This document shows, one piece after another, positions 24,925 to 39,250 of a stretch of DNA of 64,000 nucleotides. The stretch is from Escherichia sp. MOD1-EC7003. Its GTDB lineage: Bacteria; Pseudomonadota; Gammaproteobacteria; Enterobacterales; Enterobacteriaceae. Made by a program: the position numbers and the translations under genes. Every line of letters begins with the position of its first letter. The first letter of the stretch is position 1. Location of the stretch: positions 16,581 through 80,580 of the forward strand of contig NZ_PTRE01000078.1 of the NCBI RefSeq assembly GCF_002965065.1, given 5' to 3'. A model generated the notes under the pieces. It saw nothing but the letters and a program-made list of their open reading frames with translations, ran no database searches and was not told the origin of the DNA.

Positions 24925-25410
24925 TTATTCAGCCGTTGCAGGCATTTTACCTTTTGCCGCTGGACGTTCTGTCAGACGCTTCTCAAAATTGGCATTAAAT
25001 TGCTTTTTCTGCTCCGGCGTCAGGATGTTATAAATCTTGTTCTGGGTTTCCATGTGCGCCAGCATGTTAGCTTTGCGCTGTTCTTCCATTTTTGCGATCT
25101 GCGCTTCAGCTTTTGCTTTATCGAAGGTATCGCTGGCAATGATGTCATGCATTGCGCGGCGTTCTTCCAGCGGAGGGCGTTTCATCTGGTCACGCTGGCC
25201 TTTCATGATTTCGCGGATCTGCTGTTTCTGCGCATCGGTCAGGTTCAGGTCTTTGAACATCATATCCTGATGCGGACCGAACTTGCCTTTATGGTGCATC
25301 ATCGGCTTCGCGTCAGTCGGTGCTGCGGTAGTGGTGTCTGCGGCATGGGCCAGGTTAGCCGCGCCCAGAGCCAGGGTAGAGGCAACAAACAGGGCAGTTA
25401 ATTTACGCAT
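24925..25410 (-). CDS. spy: Periplasmic chaperone Spy
   Basis: 161-aa ATP-independent periplasmic chaperone, induced by envelope stress through Cpx and Bae. The signal peptide is cleaved after AHA (residue 23). The mature cradle-shaped dimer is all-helical and contains two LTxxQ motifs, LNLTDAQKQQ and NILTPEQKKQ. It is rich in Met, His and Lys. The length is the same as K-12. The 328-bp upstream gap holds its promoter; nothing else coding was seen there. Confidence 0.97.
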   Translation of the reverse strand: MRKLTALFVASTLALGAANLAHAADTTTAAPTDAKPMMHHKGKFGPHQDMMFKDLNLTDAQKQQIREIMKGQRDQMKRPPLEERRAMHDIIASDTFDKAKAEAQIAKMEEQRKANMLAHMETQNKIYNILTPEQKKQFNANFEKRLTERPAAKGKMPATAE

Positions 25411-25514
25411 ATTCTATTCCTTCCTTTCAGTTATTTATTACGGCTTTCTTAAGTAGCGTGCCGTGTTGACGAGATTAACTTTACTGACTTTAGCGTCAAT
25501 TAACCAGAACAATG

Positions 25515-25535
25515 GTAAAACAATGAAAGTGTAAA
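25515..25535 (-). promoter_or_regulatory. Candidate CpxR repeats upstream of spy
   Basis: Two GTAAA half-sites (plus strand 25515-25519 and 25531-25535) lie about 105-120 bp upstream of the spy start. The usual CpxR spacing is 5 nt and here it is 11, so this is only a candidate. Regulation of spy by CpxR is established knowledge. Confidence 0.35.
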
Positions 25536-25738
25536 AAACACTTTTGTGCCAATTATGGAGAAAAAAAGAAAATTTGATGAAGAGTGATGGGAGAATATTA
25601 CAACACAATGATTTTGCGGAGATTATGAAGAACTATACCGGATGACTGGTGATAAATAAAGCAAATAACCAGGATTAATCTGCATTAATTTACAAGAAGG
25701 CAACTAAATACCCGCAGAGTGATTTCTGAGGATAAGTA

Positions 25739-31802
<6,064 letters not shown>

Positions 31803-31838
31803 TTAACGGCGAGTGATGTTTGCGCTGTAAATGTAGAT

Positions 31839-31854
31839 TGCAGGGTTCGTGCCA
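31839..31854 (-). promoter_or_regulatory. Sigma-54 promoter of astCADBE
   Basis: The minus strand reads TGGCACGAACCCTGCA, a near-consensus -24/-12 element, about 75 bp upstream of the astC ATG. Further upstream are a TGCAC...TGCA dyad (about 31918-31936, NtrC-like) and TGAAT-rich stretches (about 31939-31980, ArgR-like). These extra sites are tentative. Confidence 0.8.
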
Positions 31855-32211
31855 GCCAGTGATAAAAGTGCATAAACGGAGGAGGTTAACTGGAAATCAA
31901 GGCGTTATAACCAAGCCATATGCATTTAAAGTGCATATAAAGTGAATACGTTTGCAATATGGGTGAATAAAAAGAATTAAAAACGCAATGTTATGCAGAA
32001 GTAAAATATAATTCTGGAATTGTGATCATTGACGAAATTTACTGAAAATTACTGCGCCATTCTGATGCGGCGCGCACCAAAAACGGGCATTTTTTGCGCC
32101 ATCGTTGACATCATTAACAACCATCGATCAAATCACTTAACAACAGGCAGTAAGCAAAGCGAAATTCTGCTACCATCCACGCACTCTTTAACTGAATAAA
32201 TGGCAGCGACT

Positions 32212-33018
32212 ATGAAATTTGTCTCTTTTAATATCAACGGCCTGCGCGCCAGACCTCACCAGCTTGAAGCCATCGTCGAAAAGCACCAGCCGGATGTGAT
32301 TGGCCTGCAGGAGACAAAAGTTCATGACGATATGTTTCCGCTCGAAGAGGTGGCAAAGCTCGGCTACAACGTGTTTTATCATGGGCAGAAAGGTCATTAT
32401 GGCGTGGCGCTGCTGACCAAAGAGACACCGATTGCCGTGCGTCGCGGCTTTCCCGGTGACGGCGAAGAGGCACAGCGGCGGATTATTATGGCAGAAATCC
32501 CCTCACCGCTGGGTAATGTCACGGTGATCAACGGTTACTTCCCGCAGGGTGAAAGCCGCGACCATCCGATAAAATTCCCCGCGAAGGCGCAGTTTTACCA
32601 GAACCTGCAAAACTATCTGGAAACCGAACTCAAACGTGATAATCCGGTATTGATTATGGGCGATATGAATATTAGTCCTGGCGACCTGGATATCGGCATT
32701 GGCGAAGAGAACCGTAAGCGCTGGCTGCGTACCGGTAAATGCTCTTTCCTGCCGGAAGAACGCGAATGGATGGAGAGACTGATGAGCTGGGGGCTGGTGG
32801 ATACCTTCCGCCATGCGAATCCGCAAACGACAGATCGCTTTTCGTGGTTTGATTACCGCTCAAAAGGTTTTGACGATAACCGGGGTCTGCGTATCGACCT
32901 GCTGCTCGCCAGCCAACCACTGGCCGAGTGTTGCGTAGAAACCGGCATCGACTATGAAATCCGCAGCATGGAAAAACCGTCCGATCACGCCCCCGTCTGG
33001 GCGACCTTCCACCGCTAA
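32212..33018 (+). CDS. xthA: Exodeoxyribonuclease III (AP endonuclease VI)
   Basis: 268-aa base-excision-repair nuclease. It cuts 5' of abasic sites and removes 3' blocking groups, with 3'-5' exonuclease on duplex DNA. Mg and active-site motifs of the EEP family are intact: N7 region [10 protein letters not shown], Glu in [20 protein letters not shown], and the catalytic Asp-His in SDHAPVW near residue 258. The ATG at 32212 gives the known N-terminus MKFVSFNI; an ATG four codons earlier is not used. It is divergent from astC across 445 bp. Confidence 0.97.
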   Translation: MKFVSFNINGLRARPHQLEAIVEKHQPDVIGLQETKVHDDMFPLEEVAKLGYNVFYHGQKGHYGVALLTKETPIAVRRGFPGDGEEAQRRIIMAEIPSPLGNVTVINGYFPQGESRDHPIKFPAKAQFYQNLQNYLETELKRDNPVLIMGDMNISPGDLDIGIGEENRKRWLRTGKCSFLPEEREWMERLMSWGLVDTFRHANPQTTDRFSWFDYRSKGFDDNRGLRIDLLLASQPLAECCVETGIDYEIRSMEKPSDHAPVWATFHR

Positions 33019-33184
33019 TTTAGCTGCTCTCCTGGCTCAAACTGGGTCAGGAGAATTAACTTTGAGAAAAATCAACAAACAGTCAGTAATGATTTGTTGC
33101 CTGCCGTCCTTTGTTATACCGTCACTGCGTTTTTAGTTGTCTGACCACTTCTCTATTATCAAGTTTGATATAGGAAACTCCACG

Positions 33185-33895
33185 ATGAACGCTGAGCGTA
33201 AATTTCTTTTTGCCTGTTTTATTTTTGCGCTGGTCATTTACGCTATCCACGCTTTCGGTTTATTCGATCTGCTCACCGATTTACCCCACATACAGACACT
33301 CATTCGCCAGAGCGGATTGTTCGGTTATAGCCTCTATATTCTGTTATTCATCATTGCCACCCTCTTTCTGTTACCGGGGAGCATACTGGTGATCGCTGGA
33401 GGAATAGTTTTTGGTCCGCTCTTAGGGACACTACTATCATTAATTGCCGCCACGCTGGCCTCCTCGTGCTCATTCCTGCTGGCGCGCTGGCTGGGGCGTG
33501 ATTTGCTGCTGAAATACGTTGGCCATAGCCAGACCTTTCAGGCCATTGAAAAAGGCATTGCGCGTAACGGTATTGATTTTCTTATTCTGACCCGCTTAAT
33601 CCCGCTGTTTCCTTACAATATTCAAAATTATGCTTACGGATTAACCACTATCGCCTTCTGGCCTTACACCCTTATTTCAGCACTGACTACCCTGCCCGGT
33701 ATTGTTATTTATACCCTGATGGCAAGCGATCTCGCCAATGAAGGCATTACGCTGCGCTTTATTTTACAACTCTGTCTCGCTGGCCTGGCGCTGTTTATTC
33801 TCGTCCAGCTCGCCAAACTCTACGCCCGACACAAACACGTGGATCTGTCTGCTTCGCACCGCAGCCCACTTACTCAACCCAAAAATGAAGGATAG
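33185..33895 (+). CDS. ydjX: TVP38/TMEM64 family inner membrane protein YdjX
   Basis: 236-aa membrane protein of the DedA-like SNARE-associated (VTT) family, with five or six hydrophobic segments. The family core is visible as LPGSILVIAGGIVFGPLLGTLLSL (first membrane hairpin) and ILTRLIPLFPYNIQNYAYGLT (second, with the conserved R-x-x-P-x-x-P/PYN pattern). Family members are implicated in lipid scrambling or transport; no role is established for YdjX. It is the first gene of a ydjX-ydjY-ydjZ-ynjABCD run. Confidence 0.93.
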   Translation: MNAERKFLFACFIFALVIYAIHAFGLFDLLTDLPHIQTLIRQSGLFGYSLYILLFIIATLFLLPGSILVIAGGIVFGPLLGTLLSLIAATLASSCSFLLARWLGRDLLLKYVGHSQTFQAIEKGIARNGIDFLILTRLIPLFPYNIQNYAYGLTTIAFWPYTLISALTTLPGIVIYTLMASDLANEGITLRFILQLCLAGLALFILVQLAKLYARHKHVDLSASHRSPLTQPKNEG

Positions 33896-33917
33896 AACCA
33901 TGTTGTAACATTATTCA

Positions 33918-34577
33918 GTGTCATGGAAAAAAGGACTTGCTGCACTGTGCTTACTGGCCGTTGCGGGGCTTAGTGGTTGCGATCAAAAAGAGAATGCGCC
34001 AGCAAAAGTGGAATACGACGGGCTTTCGGACAGCCAACCGCTGCGTGTCGATGTCAATAACCATACGGTGACTATGCCGGTGCAAATTAATGGTCGCTTT
34101 CTGACTGACGATACTCGCCATGGCATTGTGTTTAAAGATGGCTCCAACGGGCATAAATCGCTATTCATAGGCTATGCCTCCCCGAAAGCATTATATGAAG
34201 CCCTGAAACAGGCCGGTGGTACGCCGGGCGAAAACATGACCATGGAGAATAAAGAAACTACCCACGTCGCAGGCAGCAAACTGGATATTTCGGTCAACTG
34301 GCAAGGAGCGGCAAAAGCGTATTCCTTCGATGAAGTGATTGTCGACAGTAACGGTAAAAAACTGGACATGCGCTTTGGCGGTAATTTAGCCGCCGCAGAG
34401 GAGAAGAAAACGGGCTGCCTGGTGTGTCTGGATAGCTGCCCGGTCGGTATCGTCAGCAATGCAACATACACTTATGGCGCGGTGGAAAAACGTGGTGAAG
34501 TCAAATTCAAAGGCAATGCGTCTATTCTCCCACCAGATAACACGCTGGCATCTGTTACCTTTAAAATCGCCGAATAA
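33918..34577 (+). CDS. ydjY: Cys-rich lipoprotein YdjY, normal start disrupted
   Basis: Protein of unknown function (4Fe-4S ferredoxin-type protein in K-12, 225 aa). A lipobox (LAVAGLSGC) follows a signal sequence, and a CLVCLDSCPVG motif (Cx2Cx3CP) sits near residue 160. The expected ATG at 33900 has a good GAAGGA ribosome-binding site but is followed by TTG and a TAA stop. The remaining frame could start only at the GTG at 33918, which has no ribosome-binding site of its own and would give 219 aa with the signal peptide nearly complete. Reinitiation after the 2-codon stub is possible, so expression is probably reduced rather than certainly abolished. Confidence 0.8.
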   Translation: MSWKKGLAALCLLAVAGLSGCDQKENAPAKVEYDGLSDSQPLRVDVNNHTVTMPVQINGRFLTDDTRHGIVFKDGSNGHKSLFIGYASPKALYEALKQAGGTPGENMTMENKETTHVAGSKLDISVNWQGAAKAYSFDEVIVDSNGKKLDMRFGGNLAAAEEKKTGCLVCLDSCPVGIVSNATYTYGAVEKRGEVKFKGNASILPPDNTLASVTFKIAE

Positions 34578-34591
34578 AACCTGGATAAAGG

Positions 34592-35299
34592 ATGATGAAG
34601 ATACAATCGCGTAAAACCTGGTACTACCGTGCCGCCATCATCATCCTGTTGTTCACTACGCTGCTGGCATGGGCGCTGTTTCCCGGCGTCCATGATTTTA
34701 TTAATCGCAGCATTGCGGCGTTTGCTGCCGTAGACCAACAGGGTATAGAACAGTTTATTCAGTCGTACGGCACTCAGGCGGCAGTTGTCTCGTTTTTTTT
34801 GATGATTTTGCAGGCCATTGCCGCGCCGCTTCCGGCGTTTTTGGTCACCTTTGCCAACGCGTCACTGTTTGGCGCGTTTTGGGGTGCCTTGCTATCGTGG
34901 ACCAGTTCAATGGCGGGTGCAGTGCTATGCTTTTTTATCGCCAGAGTGATGGGCCGCGAAGTGGTTGAAAAATTAACAGGTAAAACCGTGCTTGACAGTA
35001 TGGACGGCTTTTTCACTCGCTACGGTAAACACACCATCCTGGTATGTCGGTTATTGCCTTTTGTCCCTTTCGATCCAATCAGCTATGCTGCCGGTTTGAC
35101 TTCAATACGTTTTCGCTCGTTTTTTATCGCCACCGGGCTTGGTCAGTTACCGGCGACGATTGTTTATTCCTGGGCGGGCAGTATGTTAACAGGCCGTACC
35201 TTCTGGTTTGTCAGCGGACTGTTTATTCTGTTTGCTCTGACCGTGGTGGTTTTTGTGGCGAAAAAAATATGGCTTGAACGCCAGAAGAGGAATGCCTGA
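34592..35299 (+). CDS. ydjZ: TVP38/TMEM64 family inner membrane protein YdjZ
   Basis: 235-aa paralogue of YdjX. An N-terminal hydrophobic segment (residues about 12-32) is followed by the VTT core: APLPAFLVTFANASLFGAFWGALLSW, then LVCRLLPFVPFDPISYAAGLTSI. Full length. An AAGGATG sequence lies at the start. Its stop overlaps the ynjA ATG by one base (TGATG), showing translational coupling. Two DedA-like proteins flanking a Cys-rich lipoprotein is a distinctive arrangement. Confidence 0.93.
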   Translation: MMKIQSRKTWYYRAAIIILLFTTLLAWALFPGVHDFINRSIAAFAAVDQQGIEQFIQSYGTQAAVVSFFLMILQAIAAPLPAFLVTFANASLFGAFWGALLSWTSSMAGAVLCFFIARVMGREVVEKLTGKTVLDSMDGFFTRYGKHTILVCRLLPFVPFDPISYAAGLTSIRFRSFFIATGLGQLPATIVYSWAGSMLTGRTFWFVSGLFILFALTVVVFVAKKIWLERQKRNA

Positions 35300-35847
35300 T
35301 GGGTTTACCGCCGCTTAACAAGATTCCGTTGATTTTACGTCCGCAGGCGTGGTTGCATCGTCGACATTACGGTGAGGTGTTAAGCCCCATTCGCTGGTGG
35401 GGGCGGATCCCGTTTATCTTTTATCTGGTGTCGATGTTCGTCGGCTGGCTGGAGCGCAAACGCTCACCGCTCGATCCGGTAGTGCGATCGCTTGTCAGCG
35501 CCCGCATTGCGCAAATGTGTCTGTGTGAATTTTGCGTGGACATCACCAGTATGAAAGTCGCCGAGCGTACCGGCAGTACCGATAAACTGCTGGCAGTGGC
35601 AGAGTGGCGGCAAAGCCCGCTGTTCAGCGATGAAGAGCGGCTGGCGCTGGAATACGCAGAAGCCGCCAGCGTCACGCCGCCAACGGTGGATGATGATCTG
35701 CGCGCCCGACTGGCTATCCATTTTGACGCCCAGGCTCTCACCGAACTGACGGCGCTGATCGGTTTGCAAAATCTGTCGGCGCGTTTTAATTCCGCCATGG
35801 ACATTCCCGCTCAGGGGCTGTGCCGTATTCCTGAAAAACGTTCTTAA
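35299..35847 (+). CDS. ynjA: AhpD-like/carboxymuconolactone decarboxylase family protein YnjA
   Basis: 182-aa all-helical protein of the CMD/AhpD family. The redox-type motif CLCEFCVDITSMK (CxxC in EFCVD context, about residues 74-86) is typical of members with alkylhydroperoxidase-like activity. No activity has been assigned to YnjA. It is coupled to ydjZ by a 1-base overlap and precedes ynjB by 6 bp, so it belongs to the same transcript. Confidence 0.92.
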   Translation: MGLPPLNKIPLILRPQAWLHRRHYGEVLSPIRWWGRIPFIFYLVSMFVGWLERKRSPLDPVVRSLVSARIAQMCLCEFCVDITSMKVAERTGSTDKLLAVAEWRQSPLFSDEERLALEYAEAASVTPPTVDDDLRARLAIHFDAQALTELTALIGLQNLSARFNSAMDIPAQGLCRIPEKRS

Positions 35848-35853
35848 GGAGAG

Positions 35854-37023
35854 ATGATGCGCCATTGTGGGTGGTTGCTGGGATTGTTATCGCTGTTTTC
35901 TTTGGCAACACATGCCAGTGACTGGCAGGAAATTAAAAACGAAGCCAAAGGACAAACCGTCTGGTTTAACGCCTGGGGCGGCGATACCGCAATTAACCGC
36001 TATCTCGACTGGGTTAGCGGCGAGATGAAAACCCATTACGATATAAACCTGAAGATTGTTCGTCTGGTGGATGCCGCAGACGCGGTGAAGCGCATTCAGA
36101 CGGAAGCTGCTGCCGGACGTAAAACGGGCGGCTCGGTGGATCTGCTCTGGGTGAACGGCGAAAACTTCCGCACCTTAAAAGTGGCCAATTTATTACAAAC
36201 GGGCTGGGCAGAGACGCTGCCCAACTGGCGCTATGTCGACACGCAGTTGCCGGTGCGGGAAGATTTTTCAGTGCCTACAGAAGGGGCAGAATCACCCTGG
36301 GGCGGCGCACAACTGACGTTTATCGCCCGCCGCGATGTTACGCCACAACCACCACAAACGCCGCAAGCCTTACTGGAATTTGCTAAAGCCAATCCCGGCA
36401 CGGTTACCTATCCGCGCCCACCGGACTTTACCGGCACGGCGTTTCTTGAACAGTTGCTGATTATGCTGACGCCAGATCCAGCAGCATTAAAAGAAGCGCC
36501 TAACGATGCGACTTTCGCCCATGTCACCGCGCCCTTGTGGCAATATCTTGATGCGCTGCATCCGTATTTATGGCGCGAAGGAAAGGATTTCCCGCCTTCG
36601 CCCGCACGGATGGATGCTCTGCTAAAAGCTGGCACATTGCGCCTGTCGCTGACCTTTAATCCTGCTCATGCGCAGCAAAAAATCGCCAGCGATGATTTGC
36701 CAGCAAGCAGTTACAGTTTTGGCTTTCGGGAGGGGATGATTGGCAACGTGCATTTCGTCACCATTCCTGCCAACGCGAATGCCAGTGCTGCGGCAAAAGT
36801 CGTCGCCAACTTCCTGCTCTCACCCGATGCGCAACAGCGTAAAGCGGATCCTGCTATCTGGGGAGATCCTTCCGTTCTCGATCCCCAAAAACTGCCTGAT
36901 GGGCAGCGCGAAACATTGCAATCAAGAATGCCGCAAGATCTACCGCCAGTACTGGCTGAACCGCACGCAGGTTGGGTAAATGCGCTGGAACAAGAATGGC
37001 TACGCCGTTACGGTACGCATTAA
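35854..37023 (+). CDS. ynjB: ABC transporter periplasmic binding protein YnjB
   Basis: 389-aa extracellular solute-binding protein. Its signal peptide (MRHCGWLLGLLSLFSLATHA, cleaved after HAS or nearby) directs it to the periplasm. The mature part begins with a WQEIKNEAKGQTVWFNAWGGD binding-protein strand. The ligand is unknown; related systems suggest thiamine, iron or a small organic anion, which is inference only. It overlaps ynjC by 28 bp. Because ynjC is interrupted, this binding protein may be an orphan. Confidence 0.93.
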   Translation: MMRHCGWLLGLLSLFSLATHASDWQEIKNEAKGQTVWFNAWGGDTAINRYLDWVSGEMKTHYDINLKIVRLVDAADAVKRIQTEAAAGRKTGGSVDLLWVNGENFRTLKVANLLQTGWAETLPNWRYVDTQLPVREDFSVPTEGAESPWGGAQLTFIARRDVTPQPPQTPQALLEFAKANPGTVTYPRPPDFTGTAFLEQLLIMLTPDPAALKEAPNDATFAHVTAPLWQYLDALHPYLWREGKDFPPSPARMDALLKAGTLRLSLTFNPAHAQQKIASDDLPASSYSFGFREGMIGNVHFVTIPANANASAAAKVVANFLLSPDAQQRKADPAIWGDPSVLDPQKLPDGQRETLQSRMPQDLPPVLAEPHAGWVNALEQEWLRRYGTH

Positions 37024-38531
37024 TTTTTCTGCTGTGGGCGATAGTGGTGGTGATTTATGCACCGTTGTTCCCGGCAGTTCTCACGCTGATATCGCCTGCA
37101 TTGTCGTTGACACACTGGCAGGCGTTATTTGCCGACCCGCAGTTACCGCAGGCATTACTGGCAACGCTGGTTTCGACAACCATTGCGGCGGGCGGGGCAT
37201 TGTTGATTGCTCTGCTGGTGATTGTCGCGCTGTGGCCTGGCGGGAAATGGCTACATCTGTGCGCCCGTCTGCCGTGGTTGCTCGCCATTCCCCATGTGGC
37301 TTTTGCCACCAGCATCCTTCTGCTCTTTGCTGACGGTGGACTGCTTTATGACTATTTCCCTTATTTCACTCCACCAATGGACAAATTGGGTATCGGTCTG
37401 GGATTCACCCTGGCGGTGAAAGAAAGCGCATTTCTGTTGTGGATCTTAGCGGCAGTATTGAGTGAAAAACGCCTGTTACAGCAAGTCATTGTGCTGGATT
37501 CGCTGGGCTACAGCCGCTGGCAATGTTTGAACTGGCTGCTGTTGCCCTCTGTCGCGCCTGCGCTGGCAATGGCGATGCTGGCGATTGTGGCCTGGTCGCT
37601 GTCGGTCGTGGATGTAGCGATTATCCTCGGGCCGGGTAATCCACCGACGCTTGCGGTAATTAGCTGGCAGTGGTTAACCCAGGGCGACGCCGATCAACAG
37701 ATGAAAGGCGCAGTCGCCAGCCTGCTGCTGATGCTGCTACTCCCCGCTTATGTTTTGCTGGGTTATTTATTATAGCGTAGCTGGCGGCGTACTATTCCCC
37801 GCGTAGATGGTGTTCGTAAGCCCACCACGCCTTTATTGACCGGCAATACGCTGGCGAGTTGTTTACCCATAACCGGTGTGCTGTGCGTGGTTCTGCTGGC
37901 GATCCTCGCGGATCAATCAACGATCAATCACGAGGCACTTATCAACAGCCTGACGATGGGACTGGTGGCGACATTCATCGCTTTGGTTCTGTTGCTGCTG
38001 TGGCTGGAATGGGGGCCACAGCGTCGCCAGTTGTGGCTATGGTTGCCCATTTTATTACCGGCGCTGCCGCTGGTGGCGGGCCAGTACACGCTGGCGCTAT
38101 GGCTGAACCTGGATGGGAGCTGGACGGCGGTGGTCTGGGGGCATCTGCTGTGGGTAATACCGTGGATGCTGTTTATCCTGCAACCGGCCTGGCAACGCAT
38201 TGATTCACGGTTAATTTTGATTGCGCAAACGCTGGGCTGGTCGCGTGTCAAAATCTTCTTTTACGTGAAATGCCCACTCATGTTGCGCCCTGCGCTGATT
38301 GCCTTCGCGGTGGGATTTTCAGTGAGTATTGCACAGTATATGCCGACACTGTGGCTGGGAGCGGGACGTTTTCCGACGCTCACCACTGAAGCGGTGGCAT
38401 TAAGCAGCGGTGGCAGCAATGGTATTCTCGCCGTCCAGGCTTTATGGCAACTGCTATTGCCGCTTATTATTTTTGCCCTGACCGCCCTGCTTGCAAAATG
38501 GGTAGGTTATGTCAGACAAGGACTCCGCTAA
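36996..38531 (+). pseudogene. ynjC: ABC transporter permease YnjC, interrupted by an amber codon
   Basis: In K-12 YnjC is a 511-aa fused permease with two six-helix halves. Here the frame from ATG 36996 (MATPLRYALIFLL) is open to a TAG at 37773-37775, codon 260, exactly where K-12 has Trp in LLWRSWRRTIP. After the stop the same frame continues without any shift (RSWRRTIPRVDGVRK...) to the normal end VGYVRQGLR at 38531. A single TGG to TAG change explains this. The product would be the N-terminal half only, with its EAA-type loop (VLDSLGYSRWQCLNWLLLP); the second half could be made only by suppression or reinitiation. Confidence 0.92.
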
Positions 38532-39163
38532 TGCTCTGCGTGAAAAATGTTTCGCTACGTTTACCTGAAAACCCTTTGCTGACAAACGTTAACTTTACGG
38601 TTGATAAAGGTGACATTGTCACGTTAATGGGGCCGTCTGGCTGTGGAAAATCTACTCTGTTTTCGTGGATGATTGGTGCGCTGGTCGGGCAGTTTTCTTG
38701 TACAGGTGAGCTATGGCTCAATGAGCAACGGATTGACATGCTGCCCACCGCACAACGTCAGATTGGCATTCTTTTCCAGGATGCACTGTTATTTGACCAG
38801 TTCAGCGTCGGGCAAAATTTACTGCTGGCGCTACCGGCAACACTCAAGGGAAATGCCCGACGTAATGCCGTGAATGATGCACTTGAGCGTTCAGGCCTTG
38901 ACGGAGCTTTCCATCAGGATCCCGCCACTTTGTCTGGCGGTCAGCGAGCGCGTGTTGCTCTGTTACGCGCCCTTCTCGCCCAGCCAAAAGCGTTGCTACT
39001 GGATGAACCGTTCAGCCGTCTTGATGTGGCTCTGCGCGATAATTTTCGCCAGTGGGTGTTCAGCGAAGTCCGCGAACTGGCGATCCCCGTTGTTCAGGTA
39101 ACGCACGATCTCCAGGATGTTCCTGCTGATAGTTCTGTTCTGGATATGGCGCAGTGGTCATAA
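38531..39163 (+). CDS. ynjD: ABC transporter ATP-binding protein YnjD (C-terminus 7 residues short)
   Basis: 210-aa ATPase, partner of YnjB and YnjC. It has Walker A GPSGCGKST (about residues 34-42), Q-loop ILFQDALLFD, signature LSGGQRARVALLRALL and Walker B ALLLDEPFSRLD followed by the H-loop VTHD. All catalytic motifs are intact. The stop TAA at 39161-39163 takes the place of a GAA codon; the downstream codons NYNKLR and the original stop remain in frame. The loss of seven residues is probably tolerated. The ATG overlaps the ynjC stop by one base. Confidence 0.93.
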   Translation: MLCVKNVSLRLPENPLLTNVNFTVDKGDIVTLMGPSGCGKSTLFSWMIGALVGQFSCTGELWLNEQRIDMLPTAQRQIGILFQDALLFDQFSVGQNLLLALPATLKGNARRNAVNDALERSGLDGAFHQDPATLSGGQRARVALLRALLAQPKALLLDEPFSRLDVALRDNFRQWVFSEVRELAIPVVQVTHDLQDVPADSSVLDMAQWS

Positions 39164-39250
39164 AATTACAACAAACTGCGATAACGCAAAGTTTTTCCCA
39201 ATGCGTCAGTTCAGAATGGCGCACTCAAAACTACAATGTCGGGATTTTCG

